A stretch of 38,717 nucleotides of DNA from a virus, in IMG/VR virus record IMGVR_UViG_3300045107_000070, positions 1-38,717 of that record; one strand, given 5' to 3'. A program made the translations under genes and the position numbers. The notes below the pieces were generated by a model. That model saw only the letters and a list, made by a program, of their open reading frames with translations, was not told where the DNA came from and searched no databases. Below are positions 14,271 to 22,296 of this stretch, piece after piece (position 1 is the first letter of the stretch; every line of letters starts with the position of its first letter).

Positions 14271-15093
14271 CGCGACGGGAAACCTGACGTTCGTCCAGGG
14301 CGACCGGGCGGTCGAGGATCTCGACCCGGTCAGCCAGACGATCCTGGCGGTCGGGTCCGGCACGTCGATCTTCGACCCGGTGCTGTGCGAGCTCGCCTAT
14401 CGGTGGTTCTGCCCGCCGGGCGGACTGGTCCTCGATCCATTCGCCGGCGGCTCGGTCCGCGGCATCGTCGCCTCGAAGCTCGGTAGGCAGTACATCGGGA
14501 TCGACCTTCGCTCCGAGCAGGTCGAGGCGAACCGGAGGCAGGCGGACCAGATCTGCGGCGACCCCATGCCGGTCTGGCACGCGGGGGACTCGAGGGCGAT
14601 CGGCGCGATCGCGCGCGGGGCCGACGCGGACTTCGTCTTTTCGTGCCCACCCTATGCGGATCTCGAGGTCTACAGCGACGATCCGCGGGATCTCTCGACC
14701 ATGGCGTACGCCGACTTCCGGACCGCCTATGCCGAGATCATCGCGGCGACCTGCGCGCTGCTGAAACCGAACCGCTTCGCGTGCTTCGTGGTGGGCGACG
14801 CCAGGGACCGGCGGGGGTTCTACTACGGCTTCCCGTGGCACACGGTCGAGGCGTTCGAGGCGGCGGGGCTCCGGCTTTATAACGAGGCCGTGTTGGTCAC
14901 GGCGGTCGGGTCTCTGTCGATCCGGGTCGGGAAGCAGTTCGCGGCGAGCCGGAAGCTCGGCAAGACCCACCAGAACGTCTTCGTGTTCTGCAAGGGCGAC
15001 CCGGTCAAGGCGACGAAGGCGATCGGCACGGTCGAGTTCGCCGAGCCGGAGGACGAGCCGGCCGACGCGTCGGAGTTCGGGGAGCAGCTGTGA
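14263..15093 (+). CDS. ParB-associated DNA methyltransferase
   Basis: 276 residues from GTG 14263-14265. SAM-binding motif LDPFAGGSVRG at about 57-67, a following acidic strand (YIGIDLRSEQ), catalytic FSCPPYADLE at about 126-135, and the long conserved blocks FACFVVGDARDRRGF and ILVTAVGSLSIRVGKQFAA-like sequence that typify the phage DNA-modification methylases often fused to ParB domains. The SCPPY variant allows adenine N6 or cytosine N4 as target. It shares a GTGA overlap with the PLP-fold gene downstream. Orphan modification to evade restriction is the likely role. Confidence 0.9.
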   Translation: MGSATGNLTFVQGDRAVEDLDPVSQTILAVGSGTSIFDPVLCELAYRWFCPPGGLVLDPFAGGSVRGIVASKLGRQYIGIDLRSEQVEANRRQADQICGDPMPVWHAGDSRAIGAIARGADADFVFSCPPYADLEVYSDDPRDLSTMAYADFRTAYAEIIAATCALLKPNRFACFVVGDARDRRGFYYGFPWHTVEAFEAAGLRLYNEAVLVTAVGSLSIRVGKQFAASRKLGKTHQNVFVFCKGDPVKATKAIGTVEFAEPEDEPADASEFGEQL

Positions 15094-15791
15094 CGCCGAT
15101 CGTGACGGAGCACGACGGGATCAAGGTGGTCCGCGACGATCTGTTCGCCGGCGGGACCAAGGCGCGATTCCTGCCGATCCTGTTCCGTGACGCGGACGAG
15201 ATCGTCTATGCGTCGCCGGCCCAGGGCGGGGCGCAGACTGCGTTGGCCCACGTCGCGCGGCAGCTTGGGAAGCGGGCGACGATCTTCGTCGCGAAGCGGG
15301 CCCGGCCACATCCCCGCGCGCTCGAGGCGAAGCGAGTCGGGGCGAAGGTGCTGCAGGTCCATCCCGGCTACCTGTCGGTCGTCCAGGCGCGCGCCAGGGC
15401 CTATTGCGCCGCGACCGGCGCGACCCTGGCGCCGTTCGGGGTCGACATGCCGGAGGCGATCGCGACGATCGCGGCAGCGGCGCGGCAGACCGGCGCCGAT
15501 CCGGACGAGGTCTGGTGCGCCGCGGGTTCGGGTGTGCTGGCGCGGTCGCTCGCAGCGGCGTTCCCACGCGCGCGGCGCCACGTCGTCCAGGTCGGGCGCG
15601 AGCTTCGGCCGACCGACGTCGCCGGCGCCACGATCCATGTCGCGCCGGTGTCGTTCGATCAGGTCTTGAAGGTCAGTCCGCCGTTCCCGTCCGACCCGCA
15701 CTATGACGCGAAGGCCTGGGCGATCTGCCGGGAGCGGCGAGGGGCCGGGACGGTCCTGTTCTGGAACGTCGCCGGCCCGGCGCAGCCTTAG
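15090..15791 (+). CDS. PLP-dependent enzyme-like protein (ACC deaminase / tryptophan-synthase-beta fold)
   Basis: 233 residues from GTG 15090-15092. Landmarks of fold-type II PLP enzymes: LFAGGTKARFL with Lys24 in the Schiff-base position, SPAQGGAQTALAHVARQLGK resembling the substrate loop, and CAAGSGVLARSL (about 143-154) as the phosphate-binding Gly loop. At about 233 residues it is much shorter than typical members (about 330), so part of the small domain may be missing or reworked. It follows the methyltransferase in the same translational unit. A role in nucleotide or DNA base chemistry is possible; none is proven. It ends tail-to-tail with the minus-strand cassette (4-nt overlap). Confidence 0.7.
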   Translation: MTPIVTEHDGIKVVRDDLFAGGTKARFLPILFRDADEIVYASPAQGGAQTALAHVARQLGKRATIFVAKRARPHPRALEAKRVGAKVLQVHPGYLSVVQARARAYCAATGATLAPFGVDMPEAIATIAAAARQTGADPDEVWCAAGSGVLARSLAAAFPRARRHVVQVGRELRPTDVAGATIHVAPVSFDQVLKVSPPFPSDPHYDAKAWAICRERRGAGTVLFWNVAGPAQP

Positions 15792-16018
15792 CGTCCGACG
15801 TTGCGGACGTGGACCGAACGGCCCTCGGCCGTGACTGCGTAGATCATCCACCGGCCGCCGCTGGCCTCGGCCTCGGCGACGACCGCCTCCTGGGTCGGCG
15901 CCTTGAGGCGGTCATACTTGCCCTGGCCCAGGAACCGGCAGGCCGTGAAGTGATCGGCGCGGGCGATGATCGACGCCTCATAGGCGTCGATCGCCGATCG
16001 ACCTATCCCGCGGGCCAT
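15788..16018 (-). CDS. Hypothetical protein of the reverse-strand cassette
   Basis: 76 residues from ATG 16016-16018, four bases after the upstream stop. Pattern: an N-terminal helix (GRSAIDAYEASIIARADHF), a basic segment (GQGKYDRLKAPT), then a helix and GGRWMIYAVTAEGRSVHVRN. I recall similar short alphaproteobacterial proteins ending in an IYAVTxEGRS-like strand, but no function is known. It is the second gene of a two-gene operon lying antisense to late rightward transcription. Probably cytosolic; possibly a lysogeny-associated accessory (moron) function. Confidence 0.65.
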   Translation of the reverse strand: MARGIGRSAIDAYEASIIARADHFTACRFLGQGKYDRLKAPTQEAVVAEAEASGGRWMIYAVTAEGRSVHVRNVGR

Positions 16019-16022
16019 CGAG

Positions 16023-16514
16023 TTACGCCTTGGCCTGGGCGCGGAGGGCGCGGACCGCGAGGTTGCGGTAGCGGTCCAGGGCCTTCGGGCTCGACGAATA
16101 GGGCTTGATCTCGAAGGCGGTCAGCCCCGCAACGTCGCGCGCCTCGACCATGGCGACCAGGGCGGCGAGTTTCTTTCGGTACGGCGCATGCGTCTCGGCG
16201 GTGAAGTCCGGCGGCTCGGGCAGGACGCCCGCGTCGGCCGCGGCCTCGATCTGGGCGCGCTTCCCGCCGGCCGGCTTCGGCTCGGTCTTCGGCGCCTTGG
16301 CGGGCTCCGGCGCCGGGGCGGGGGCCGGCTCCGCGACGGCGATCCCACCGGCGCGAAGCGCCTGGACCTCGGTCATGCCGGCCGCGGCGATCGCGCCGCG
16401 GATGCGCTTGTGCGCGATGTCCCGGGAGGCGAAGCGGGTGATGCTCGAGTCGGAGATCGCGTTGAACACGGCGACGAGCTGCGGGCCGGTCAGGTCTTTG
16501 ATCGTGGCGGTCAT
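16023..16514 (-). CDS. Hypothetical protein (IKDLTGPQLVAVFNAI family) of the reverse-strand cassette
   Basis: 163 residues from ATG 16512-16514, with AGGAG 8 nt upstream. Longer minus-strand readings extend through the terminase gene and are shadows. The N-terminus, TIKDLTGPQLVAVFNAISDS followed by ITRFASRDIAHKRI, is a motif seen in many rhizobial and other alphaproteobacterial hypothetical proteins. A Pro/Ala/Lys-rich linker (about 58-85) precedes a C-terminal helical domain (YRKKLAALVAMVEARDVAGL; YSSSPKALDRYRNLAV). The first gene behind the operator-bearing promoter at 16550-16581. DNA-associated function is plausible; unknown. Confidence 0.7.
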   Translation of the reverse strand: MTATIKDLTGPQLVAVFNAISDSSITRFASRDIAHKRIRGAIAAAGMTEVQALRAGGIAVAEPAPAPAPEPAKAPKTEPKPAGGKRAQIEAAADAGVLPEPPDFTAETHAPYRKKLAALVAMVEARDVAGLTAFEIKPYSSSPKALDRYRNLAVRALRAQAKA

Positions 16515-16549
16515 CGAAGGCGCTCCTCTTGGGGTTGCGAACGCAGCGA

Positions 16550-16581
16550 GAGATAATCGGGGGTTGGTACTATGCCAACAA
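16550..16581 (-). promoter_or_regulatory. Promoter and operator of the reverse-strand cassette
   Basis: On the minus strand, TTGGCA (16573-16578), a 17-bp spacer and TATCTC (16550-16555) form the best-matching promoter I see in this window. The operator GGGTTG-N9-CAACAA (16561-16581; inner TATGC) covers the -35 and spacer. Start codon is 36 nt beyond the -10. Same operator family as the early promoters. Confidence 0.7.
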
Positions 16582-16637
16582 ATCTCTCGCGTTGGTGGCG
16601 CGCTGCTGGAGCATGAGGCGCATGCTGGGCGAGCATC

Positions 16638-17147
16638 GTGGCTGACCAGCCAGCACAGGCGATGGGCCAACGCGAGTACGCCCGTCATCGCGGGGTCGAC
16701 CACAAGGCGGTAGCGGCTGCGATCCGGACCGGCCGCATCTCGACCTTGCCCGACGGCAAGATCGACCCGATCAGCGCCGACCGTGAGTGGGAGGCGAACA
16801 CGCACCCGGGCTACCAGCCGCCGAGGGGGGAAGGCGACGGCGCCGCGGACCGCGCCAAGACCGGATTCGCGGTGCTCCGCGTCGCAAAGGCGAAAGAGGA
16901 GCTCGAGGCGCTTCGGATCGACAACGCGAAGAAGCGCGGGGAGCTGATCGACGCGGGCGAGGCGCGGATCGCGATCTCGAACAGCGCCCGGATCTTTCGC
17001 GAGGCGATCCTGAACATCCCGGACCGGCGCGGCCATGAGATCGCGGCGGAACTCGGGGTCGATACGAGGGCGGTCGCGGCGGTGCTCGACAGGATCCTCC
17101 GCGAGACCCTGATCGAGGTCGCGGACACGCCGCTGACGATCGGCTGA
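16638..17147 (+). CDS. Terminase small subunit (Nu1-like)
   Basis: 169 residues from GTG 16638-16640 (GGCGAG nearby); an ATG at 16662 is an alternative. Residues about 9-35 (MGQREYARHRGVDHKAVAAAI) form a winged or helix-turn-helix DNA-recognition element. The centre is an acidic/basic helix (KAKEELEALRIDNAKKRGEL) and the tail contains FREAILNIPDRRGHEIAAEL, a pattern of Nu1-like small subunits. It binds the packaging site and partners with the large subunit, whose start overlaps its stop (TGATG). Position directly before the GpA-type enzyme makes the call secure. Confidence 0.85.
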   Translation: MADQPAQAMGQREYARHRGVDHKAVAAAIRTGRISTLPDGKIDPISADREWEANTHPGYQPPRGEGDGAADRAKTGFAVLRVAKAKEELEALRIDNAKKRGELIDAGEARIAISNSARIFREAILNIPDRRGHEIAAELGVDTRAVAAVLDRILRETLIEVADTPLTIG

Positions 17148-19078
17148 TGAACGCGCCGGCCCCGACCGACTCGATGCGGATCGCGCATCAGGCGTGGAGC
17201 GACGCGGTCCGGCCCGATCCGGCGATGACGGTGTCGGAATGGGCCGACGCGAAGCGGATGCTGCCGAGTTCGGCCGCGGCCGAGCCGGGCCGCTGGCGGA
17301 CCAGCCGGACGCCGTACCTGCGCGAGATCATGGACGACCTGTCGCCGACCTCGACGGTCGAGCGGGTCTACGTGATGAAGGGGACCCAGGTCGGGTTCAG
17401 CGAGGCGGGGCTCAACTTCGTCGGGTTCGTCATCGAGCACGCGCCGGGCCCGACGCTCTACGTCCTGCCGACCGTCGAGACGATCAAGCGGTTCAGCAAG
17501 GGCCGCGTCGAGCCGATGATCGAGGCGACGTCGGCGCTCCGCGCCAAGATCGCGCCGGCCCGTTCCCGCGACGCCGGGAACACGATGCTGCAGAAGGATT
17601 TCCCGGGCGGGACCCTGGTGCTGACCGGCGCGAACAGCGCGGTCGGGCTCCGGTCTATGCCGGTCCGGTACCTGGCCCTGGACGAGGTCGACGGCTATCC
17701 GGCGAGCGCCGACGAAGAGGGCGACCCGGTCAACCTGGCGATCAAGCGCACCGACACGTTCCGGTCGCGCCGGAAGATCTTCGCCCTCTCGACGCCGCTC
17801 AAAAGGGAAACCTCGCGCATCGAGAAGATGTTCCGCGAGGGCGATCAGCGTTACTACCACGTCGCCTGCAAGCACTGCGACGCGCCGCAGCCGATCATCT
17901 GGGGCCAGATCCGATACGAGCCGGACCGGCCCGAGTCCGCGGTGTTCGTCTGCCGCGAGTGCGGCGGGGTCCACGAAGAGCACGACAAGCCGCGGCTCCT
18001 GTCGGAGGCGAACGGGGCGCGCTGGGTTGCGACGGCGCCGGTCAACGGCCGGATCAGGTCCTACCACCTGTCGGCGCTCTACAGCCCCTGGAAGACCTGG
18101 GCCGATTGCGTCGACGAATGGATCAAGGCGCAGCGCGACGCCGCACTGCTCCAGGTCTTCGTCAACACCGTGCTCGGCGAGACCTGGGACGAGATCGACG
18201 GCGAAGAGATCGACGCCGAGGGGCTGATGCTGCGGCGCGAGGATTGGGGCGATCGCGTCCCGGCGCGCGCCGCGCTCGTGACAGCCGGGGTCGACGTCCA
18301 GCCGGACCGGCTCGAGGTCGAGCTTGTCGCCTGGGGCCGCGACGAGGAGTCCTGGTCGATCGACTATCGGGTGATCTACGGGGACCCGAACGAAGGGCAG
18401 GTCTGGCAGGACCTGACCGAGTACCTCGAGCGCGACCTGCCGCACGCCTCGGTCGACGACGTCCGGGTCGCCGGGGTCTGCATCGACACGGGCGGCGCCA
18501 ACACCCAGGCGGTCTATGCGTACTGCCGCGGCAAGGAGAAGCGGCGGATCTGGGCGATCAAGGGCGTGTCCGGCGCAAAGCCGGTCTGGCCGAAGCGTCC
18601 GAGCAAGGCGGCCAAGGGCAAGGTGAACCTCTACGCGGTCGGGGTCGACACCGCGAAAGAGACCGTGACCTTGCGGTTCGCGAACGCCGGCGAGGACGGG
18701 CCGGGCGGCTTCCACGTCCCGACCGACCGCGACCGGACCTGGTTCGACCAGATCACCGCGGAGCGGCTCCGGACCAAATACCTGCGCGGCTTCCCGGTCC
18801 GATACTGGTGGAAGCCGGACAACCGGCGAAACGAGGCGCTGGACTGCCGGGTCTACGCCTACGCGGCGCTGCAAGGGCTGATCGCGATGGGCGTGCAGCT
18901 CAACCGGCACGCCGAGCGGGTCGAGCGCGCCGCGGCGCTCCGGGCCGAGGCCGAGCAGGCCGCGCGGGCCGCGGCCGCGCCGGTCCCGGTGCCGGCGCAG
19001 AACGACGTCGCCGCGGCGGCTCGGCGGGTCGCGCTGCGCCGGCGGGGCCGCGTCGCGGTCCGATCGACACACGTCTAG
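17147..19078 (+). CDS. Terminase large subunit, GpA family
   Basis: 643 residues. N-terminal ATPase with the GpA-style Walker A variant VMKGTQVGFSE (about 74-84) and Walker B YLALDEVDGYP (about 175-185), then ALSTPL as the coupling motif. A zinc-binding insertion carries CKHC and CREC pairs (about 243-275). The nuclease domain starts near residue 380 (AGVDVQPDRLEVELVAWG), with later GVCIDTGG and the C-terminal NEALDCRVYAYAAL typical of the family. The Ala/Arg-rich tail should contact the portal. It cuts concatemers at cos-like sites and drives DNA packaging. Confidence 0.95.
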   Translation: MNAPAPTDSMRIAHQAWSDAVRPDPAMTVSEWADAKRMLPSSAAAEPGRWRTSRTPYLREIMDDLSPTSTVERVYVMKGTQVGFSEAGLNFVGFVIEHAPGPTLYVLPTVETIKRFSKGRVEPMIEATSALRAKIAPARSRDAGNTMLQKDFPGGTLVLTGANSAVGLRSMPVRYLALDEVDGYPASADEEGDPVNLAIKRTDTFRSRRKIFALSTPLKRETSRIEKMFREGDQRYYHVACKHCDAPQPIIWGQIRYEPDRPESAVFVCRECGGVHEEHDKPRLLSEANGARWVATAPVNGRIRSYHLSALYSPWKTWADCVDEWIKAQRDAALLQVFVNTVLGETWDEIDGEEIDAEGLMLRREDWGDRVPARAALVTAGVDVQPDRLEVELVAWGRDEESWSIDYRVIYGDPNEGQVWQDLTEYLERDLPHASVDDVRVAGVCIDTGGANTQAVYAYCRGKEKRRIWAIKGVSGAKPVWPKRPSKAAKGKVNLYAVGVDTAKETVTLRFANAGEDGPGGFHVPTDRDRTWFDQITAERLRTKYLRGFPVRYWWKPDNRRNEALDCRVYAYAALQGLIAMGVQLNRHAERVERAAALRAEAEQAARAAAAPVPVPAQNDVAAAARRVALRRRGRVAVRSTHV

Positions 19079-19086
19079 GAGGCGCC

Positions 19087-19311
19087 ATGCCAGCGACCCT
19101 CGAGGAGCTCGGCGCGCAGCGCGACGGGCTGCTGCGCGCCAAGCGGTCCGGCGTCCTGACGATCCGCCACGGCGAGAAGACCGTGACCTATCGGTCGGTC
19201 GCCGAGATCGACAAGGCGCTCGCCGACCTGAACGACGAGATCGCCGAGGTCGGCGGGACGCCGCGCCGGCGGCGCCGCGTCCTGGCCTTCCAGGTCAGCA
19301 AGGGGCTGTGA
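19087..19311 (+). CDS. gpW-like head-tail joining protein
   Basis: 74 residues from ATG 19087-19089, preceded by a perfect AGGAGG five nt upstream. TLEELGAQRDGLLRAKRSGV, then IRHGEKTVTYRSVAEIDKAL and the closing helix LADLNDEIAEVGG match the lambda gpW family, a small protein that seals the packaged head and provides the tail attachment surface. Its place between terminase and portal is the lambda A-W-B order. Stop overlaps the portal start (TGATG). Confidence 0.85.
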   Translation: MPATLEELGAQRDGLLRAKRSGVLTIRHGEKTVTYRSVAEIDKALADLNDEIAEVGGTPRRRRRVLAFQVSKGL

Positions 19312-20906
19312 TGGCGGACAAGCCGCGGTACCGGGTCAAGGCCCCGAGCGTCCGGCCCGTCCCGGGCGCGACCGAGGCCCGGCCGCGCGCCCACGCGCTC
19401 GGCGAAAACACCGGGTTCGAGGCGGGCCGTACGGCGCGCCGACTCAAGGGCTTCGTCCCGAGCGGTCTCCACGTCAACCAGCTCGTCCAGCAGGCCGGGT
19501 CAACGATCCTGAAGCGGGCCCGGCACCTAGTCCGGAACTCGGGCTATGCGCGCAAGGCGGTCTCGATCTGGGCCTCGTCCGTGGTCGGGGCCGGGATCAC
19601 GCCGAAGAGCGCGATCAAGGCCGAGAAGCAGCGGGCCGGGGTTCAGGACCTCTGGCTCGAATGGACCGACGAGGCCGACTCCGAAAGCCTGACCGACTTC
19701 TACGGGCTGCTGCGCCGGATCGCGCGCGAAGAGTTCATCGCCGGCGAGTGCTTCGTTCGTATCCGCGATCGCCGGTCGAGCGACGGGCTGTCGGTCCCGA
19801 TGCAGCTGCAGGTCCTGCCGGCCGAGATGCTACCGCTCGCGAAGAACGAGGATCTCGGCGGCGGGCGGGTGATCCGGCACGGGATCGAGTTCGATCCGAT
19901 AGGCCGGCGCGTCGCCTACCACTTCCTGCGGCGTCACCCCGGCGACCCGCAGCCGAGCGCGCTGTTCGGCGCGACCGAGACCGTTGCGGTCCCGGCCGAG
20001 CAGGTCGTCCATGTGTTCGACCCGATCGACGCGGGCCAGATCCGCGGGGTGTCCCGGCTGACCTCGGCGATCATCAAGCTGTTCATGCTCGATCAGTACG
20101 ACGACGCCGAGTTGAGCCGGAAGAACGTCGCGGCGCTCTACGCCGGGTTCGTCACGACGCCCGAGGACGGCGGCGACCCGCTCGAGGACGACGAGGACGA
20201 GGACGGGCTGCTGCCGCTCGAACCCGGCATCCTGCAGAAGCTCCGGCCGGGCGAGGACATCAGGTTTTCGAGCCCGTCCGAGGTCGGCGGGTCCTACGAG
20301 GCGTTCCAGTACCGGACCCTGCTCCAGATCGCTGCGGCGACGGGCATCCCCTACGCCTACCTGACCGGCGACATGACGCAGGCGAACTATTCGTCGGTCC
20401 GGACCGCGCTCGTCGAGTTCCGGCGCGACGTCGAGGCGTTCCAGCACAGCGTCATGATCTTCCTGTGCTGCCGGCCGATCTGGCGCGCCTGGCTGGACCG
20501 GGCCGTGCTCTCCGGCGCCGTCGCGCTGCGCGACTATGAGCGGAAGGTCCGCGAATACCGCAAGGTCGAGTGGCTCCCGCCCCATTGGGATTGGGTCGAC
20601 CCGCTCAAGGACGTGCAGGCCGAGATCGCGCAGATCCGCGCCGGGCTCAAGAGCCGGGCGCAGTCCGTCGCGGAGCGCGGGTACGACGTGATCGCGCTCG
20701 ACGAGGAGATCGCGGCGGACAAGGCCCGGGCCGACCGGCTCGGGCTGGTGTTCGACACCGACGCGAAGTCGACCAGCTCGGCGGGCGTCACGCAGGCGCG
20801 GCCCGGCGGCTCCGGCTTCGTCGACCCCGAGGACGCGCCCGAGACGCCCCAGCCCGCGGCGCAGCCGGGCGGCGCGCCGGGCCCGGCCGTACCGCCCGCG
20901 GAGTAA
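19311..20906 (+). CDS. Portal protein, lambda family
   Basis: 531 residues from ATG 19311-19313; a GTG one codon earlier is possible. The sequence has the features of lambda-type portals: SGYARKAVSIWASSVVGAGI near the N-terminus, a core with EFIAGECFVRIRDRR, HVFDPIDAGQIRGVSRLTSA, and a YLTGDMTQANYSSVRTALVE segment (about 358-377). It forms the dodecameric entry vertex for DNA. The final 60 residues are Pro/Ala/Gly-rich and likely disordered. Followed 6 bp later by the protease gene. Confidence 0.95.
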   Translation: MADKPRYRVKAPSVRPVPGATEARPRAHALGENTGFEAGRTARRLKGFVPSGLHVNQLVQQAGSTILKRARHLVRNSGYARKAVSIWASSVVGAGITPKSAIKAEKQRAGVQDLWLEWTDEADSESLTDFYGLLRRIAREEFIAGECFVRIRDRRSSDGLSVPMQLQVLPAEMLPLAKNEDLGGGRVIRHGIEFDPIGRRVAYHFLRRHPGDPQPSALFGATETVAVPAEQVVHVFDPIDAGQIRGVSRLTSAIIKLFMLDQYDDAELSRKNVAALYAGFVTTPEDGGDPLEDDEDEDGLLPLEPGILQKLRPGEDIRFSSPSEVGGSYEAFQYRTLLQIAAATGIPYAYLTGDMTQANYSSVRTALVEFRRDVEAFQHSVMIFLCCRPIWRAWLDRAVLSGAVALRDYERKVREYRKVEWLPPHWDWVDPLKDVQAEIAQIRAGLKSRAQSVAERGYDVIALDEEIAADKARADRLGLVFDTDAKSTSSAGVTQARPGGSGFVDPEDAPETPQPAAQPGGAPGPAVPPAE

Positions 20907-20912
20907 CGCGAC

Positions 20913-22253
20913 ATGCTCGACCTGCCGCACATCGCATCCCGGATCTTCGGGGTGCCGCTCCTGATCGACCAGCGCAAGCTGAACACGATCCTCGAGGCGA
21001 TCGGGCCGCGGGTCCTGCTCGGCGAGCCGCTGCAGCGCCGGGCCGAGCTACCGGCCGCGCCGGCGACGCGGTCGACCCGGTCGATCGCGAACGAGTCCGG
21101 CATCGCGATCGTGCCGATCATCGGGACGCTGGTGCACCGGGTCAGCTGGCTCGACGCCGAGTCCGGGATGGTCGGCTATGCCGGGATCGAGGCCGACGTC
21201 CGCAACGCGATGGCTGATTCGCGGGTCCGCGGCGTCATGCTCGAGGTCGACAGCCCGGGCGGCGAGGTCGCCGGATGCTTCGACCTGGCGGACCGGCTCC
21301 GCGCGATCGCGGACGATGCCGGTAAGCCGATCTGGGCCGCCGCGGCCGATATGGCGTGCTCGGCCGGGTACGCCCTGGCGAGCGCGGCGGACCAGATCTG
21401 GGTCACGCGGACCGGGATGGTCGGCTCGGTCGGCGTCGTCGCGACGCACGTCGACCAGAGCGGCGCCGATACCAAGGCGGGGCTCCGGTACAGCTTCATC
21501 GCCAAGGGCGCCCGCAAGCTCGACGGCAACAGCCACGCGCCGCTATCCGACGAGGCCCGGACCTCGATCGAGACCGATCTCGAAAAGGTCTACGGGCTGT
21601 TCGTCGATCTCGTCGCCGATCGGCGCGGCCTCTCGGCCGAGCACGTCCGCGGGACCGAGGCGCAGGTCTACATGGGGCAGGACGCCCTCGATATCGGGCT
21701 CGCCGACGCGATCGGCAGCCTAGACGACGCGATCCGCGAGATGGCGTCGACCATGAGCGACGGCCGGGGCTCCGCATTCGGCGCCCGGGCGGCTCGCAGC
21801 AACCAGGAGCCCAGCATGGAAAAGACCGCTGCGGCCGCCGGAACCACGGCGGCCGGTACCACCAAGGCCCAGGGCCAGACCGAGGCGGCCCCGCCCGCGG
21901 CCGTCGCGGCCCCGCCCGTCGCGGCGGCGCCGGCCGCGCCCGCCACCGCGACCGCGAGCCCCGAGCAGCTCGCCGCGGCCGCCGCAGCGGCGGCGACCAC
22001 GGCCGCGACCGAGCGCGCCGCCGAGATCGTCGCGATCGCGGAGCAGGCCCGCCGGATGGGCGTCGTGGTCGACGTCCCGAAGGCGCTGCGGGATGGCGTC
22101 GAACCGGCGGCCCTGCGCAAGGCCGTGATCGACAAGGCGGCCGAGACGGACCGCTCGTCCGCGATCACCGCCGCCGCAGCGTCGCCGGACCATGCCGGCG
22201 CCGGGAAGAGCGGCGCCGCGCCGCGCAAGGCGAAGCTGCCGGCGCGGATGTAA
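20913..22253 (+). CDS. S49-type head maturation protease fused in frame to scaffold region
   Basis: 446 residues from ATG 20913. The SppA/S49 core spans about 60-285: VDSPGGEVAG forms the oxyanion region, DMACSAGYALAS carries nucleophile Ser150, and AKGARKLDGN carries general base Lys202, a spacing normal for the Ser-Lys dyad. After about residue 300 the chain becomes Ala/Pro/Thr-rich, then helical, ending KAKLPARM. This C-terminal part resembles lambda C/Nu3, where the scaffold is also made alone from an internal start. It cleaves capsid or portal and the scaffold during prohead maturation. Confidence 0.9.
   Translation: MLDLPHIASRIFGVPLLIDQRKLNTILEAIGPRVLLGEPLQRRAELPAAPATRSTRSIANESGIAIVPIIGTLVHRVSWLDAESGMVGYAGIEADVRNAMADSRVRGVMLEVDSPGGEVAGCFDLADRLRAIADDAGKPIWAAAADMACSAGYALASAADQIWVTRTGMVGSVGVVATHVDQSGADTKAGLRYSFIAKGARKLDGNSHAPLSDEARTSIETDLEKVYGLFVDLVADRRGLSAEHVRGTEAQVYMGQDALDIGLADAIGSLDDAIREMASTMSDGRGSAFGARAARSNQEPSMEKTAAAAGTTAAGTTKAQGQTEAAPPAAVAAPPVAAAPAAPATATASPEQLAAAAAAAATTAATERAAEIVAIAEQARRMGVVVDVPKALRDGVEPAALRKAVIDKAAETDRSSAITAAAASPDHAGAGKSGAAPRKAKLPARM
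21816..22253 (+). CDS. Internal in-frame scaffold protein (Nu3-like)
   Basis: An ATG at 21816-21818, in frame with the protease gene, is preceded by AGGAG at 21805-21809 with a 6-nt gap, a ribosome site stronger than most in the window. The product is 145 residues (starting MEKTAAAAGTTAAG), made up of a low-complexity Ala/Pro/Thr region and a helical segment (RAAEIVAIAEQARRMGVVVD), with a basic end. That matches lambda Nu3, translated from inside gene C as the prohead scaffold. The start is inferred from sequence alone. Confidence 0.7.
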   Translation: MEKTAAAAGTTAAGTTKAQGQTEAAPPAAVAAPPVAAAPAAPATATASPEQLAAAAAAAATTAATERAAEIVAIAEQARRMGVVVDVPKALRDGVEPAALRKAVIDKAAETDRSSAITAAAASPDHAGAGKSGAAPRKAKLPARM

Positions 22254-22296
22254 GTCGAAGGCGCCGCAGACCCGCGGGCCGAACTAGGAGAGGCAC

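Noticed and set aside
16811-19072. 753-residue minus-strand reading frame across terminase
   Set aside because: It is the complement of the terminase large subunit, which has full catalytic motifs; high GC suppresses stops and makes long antisense frames.
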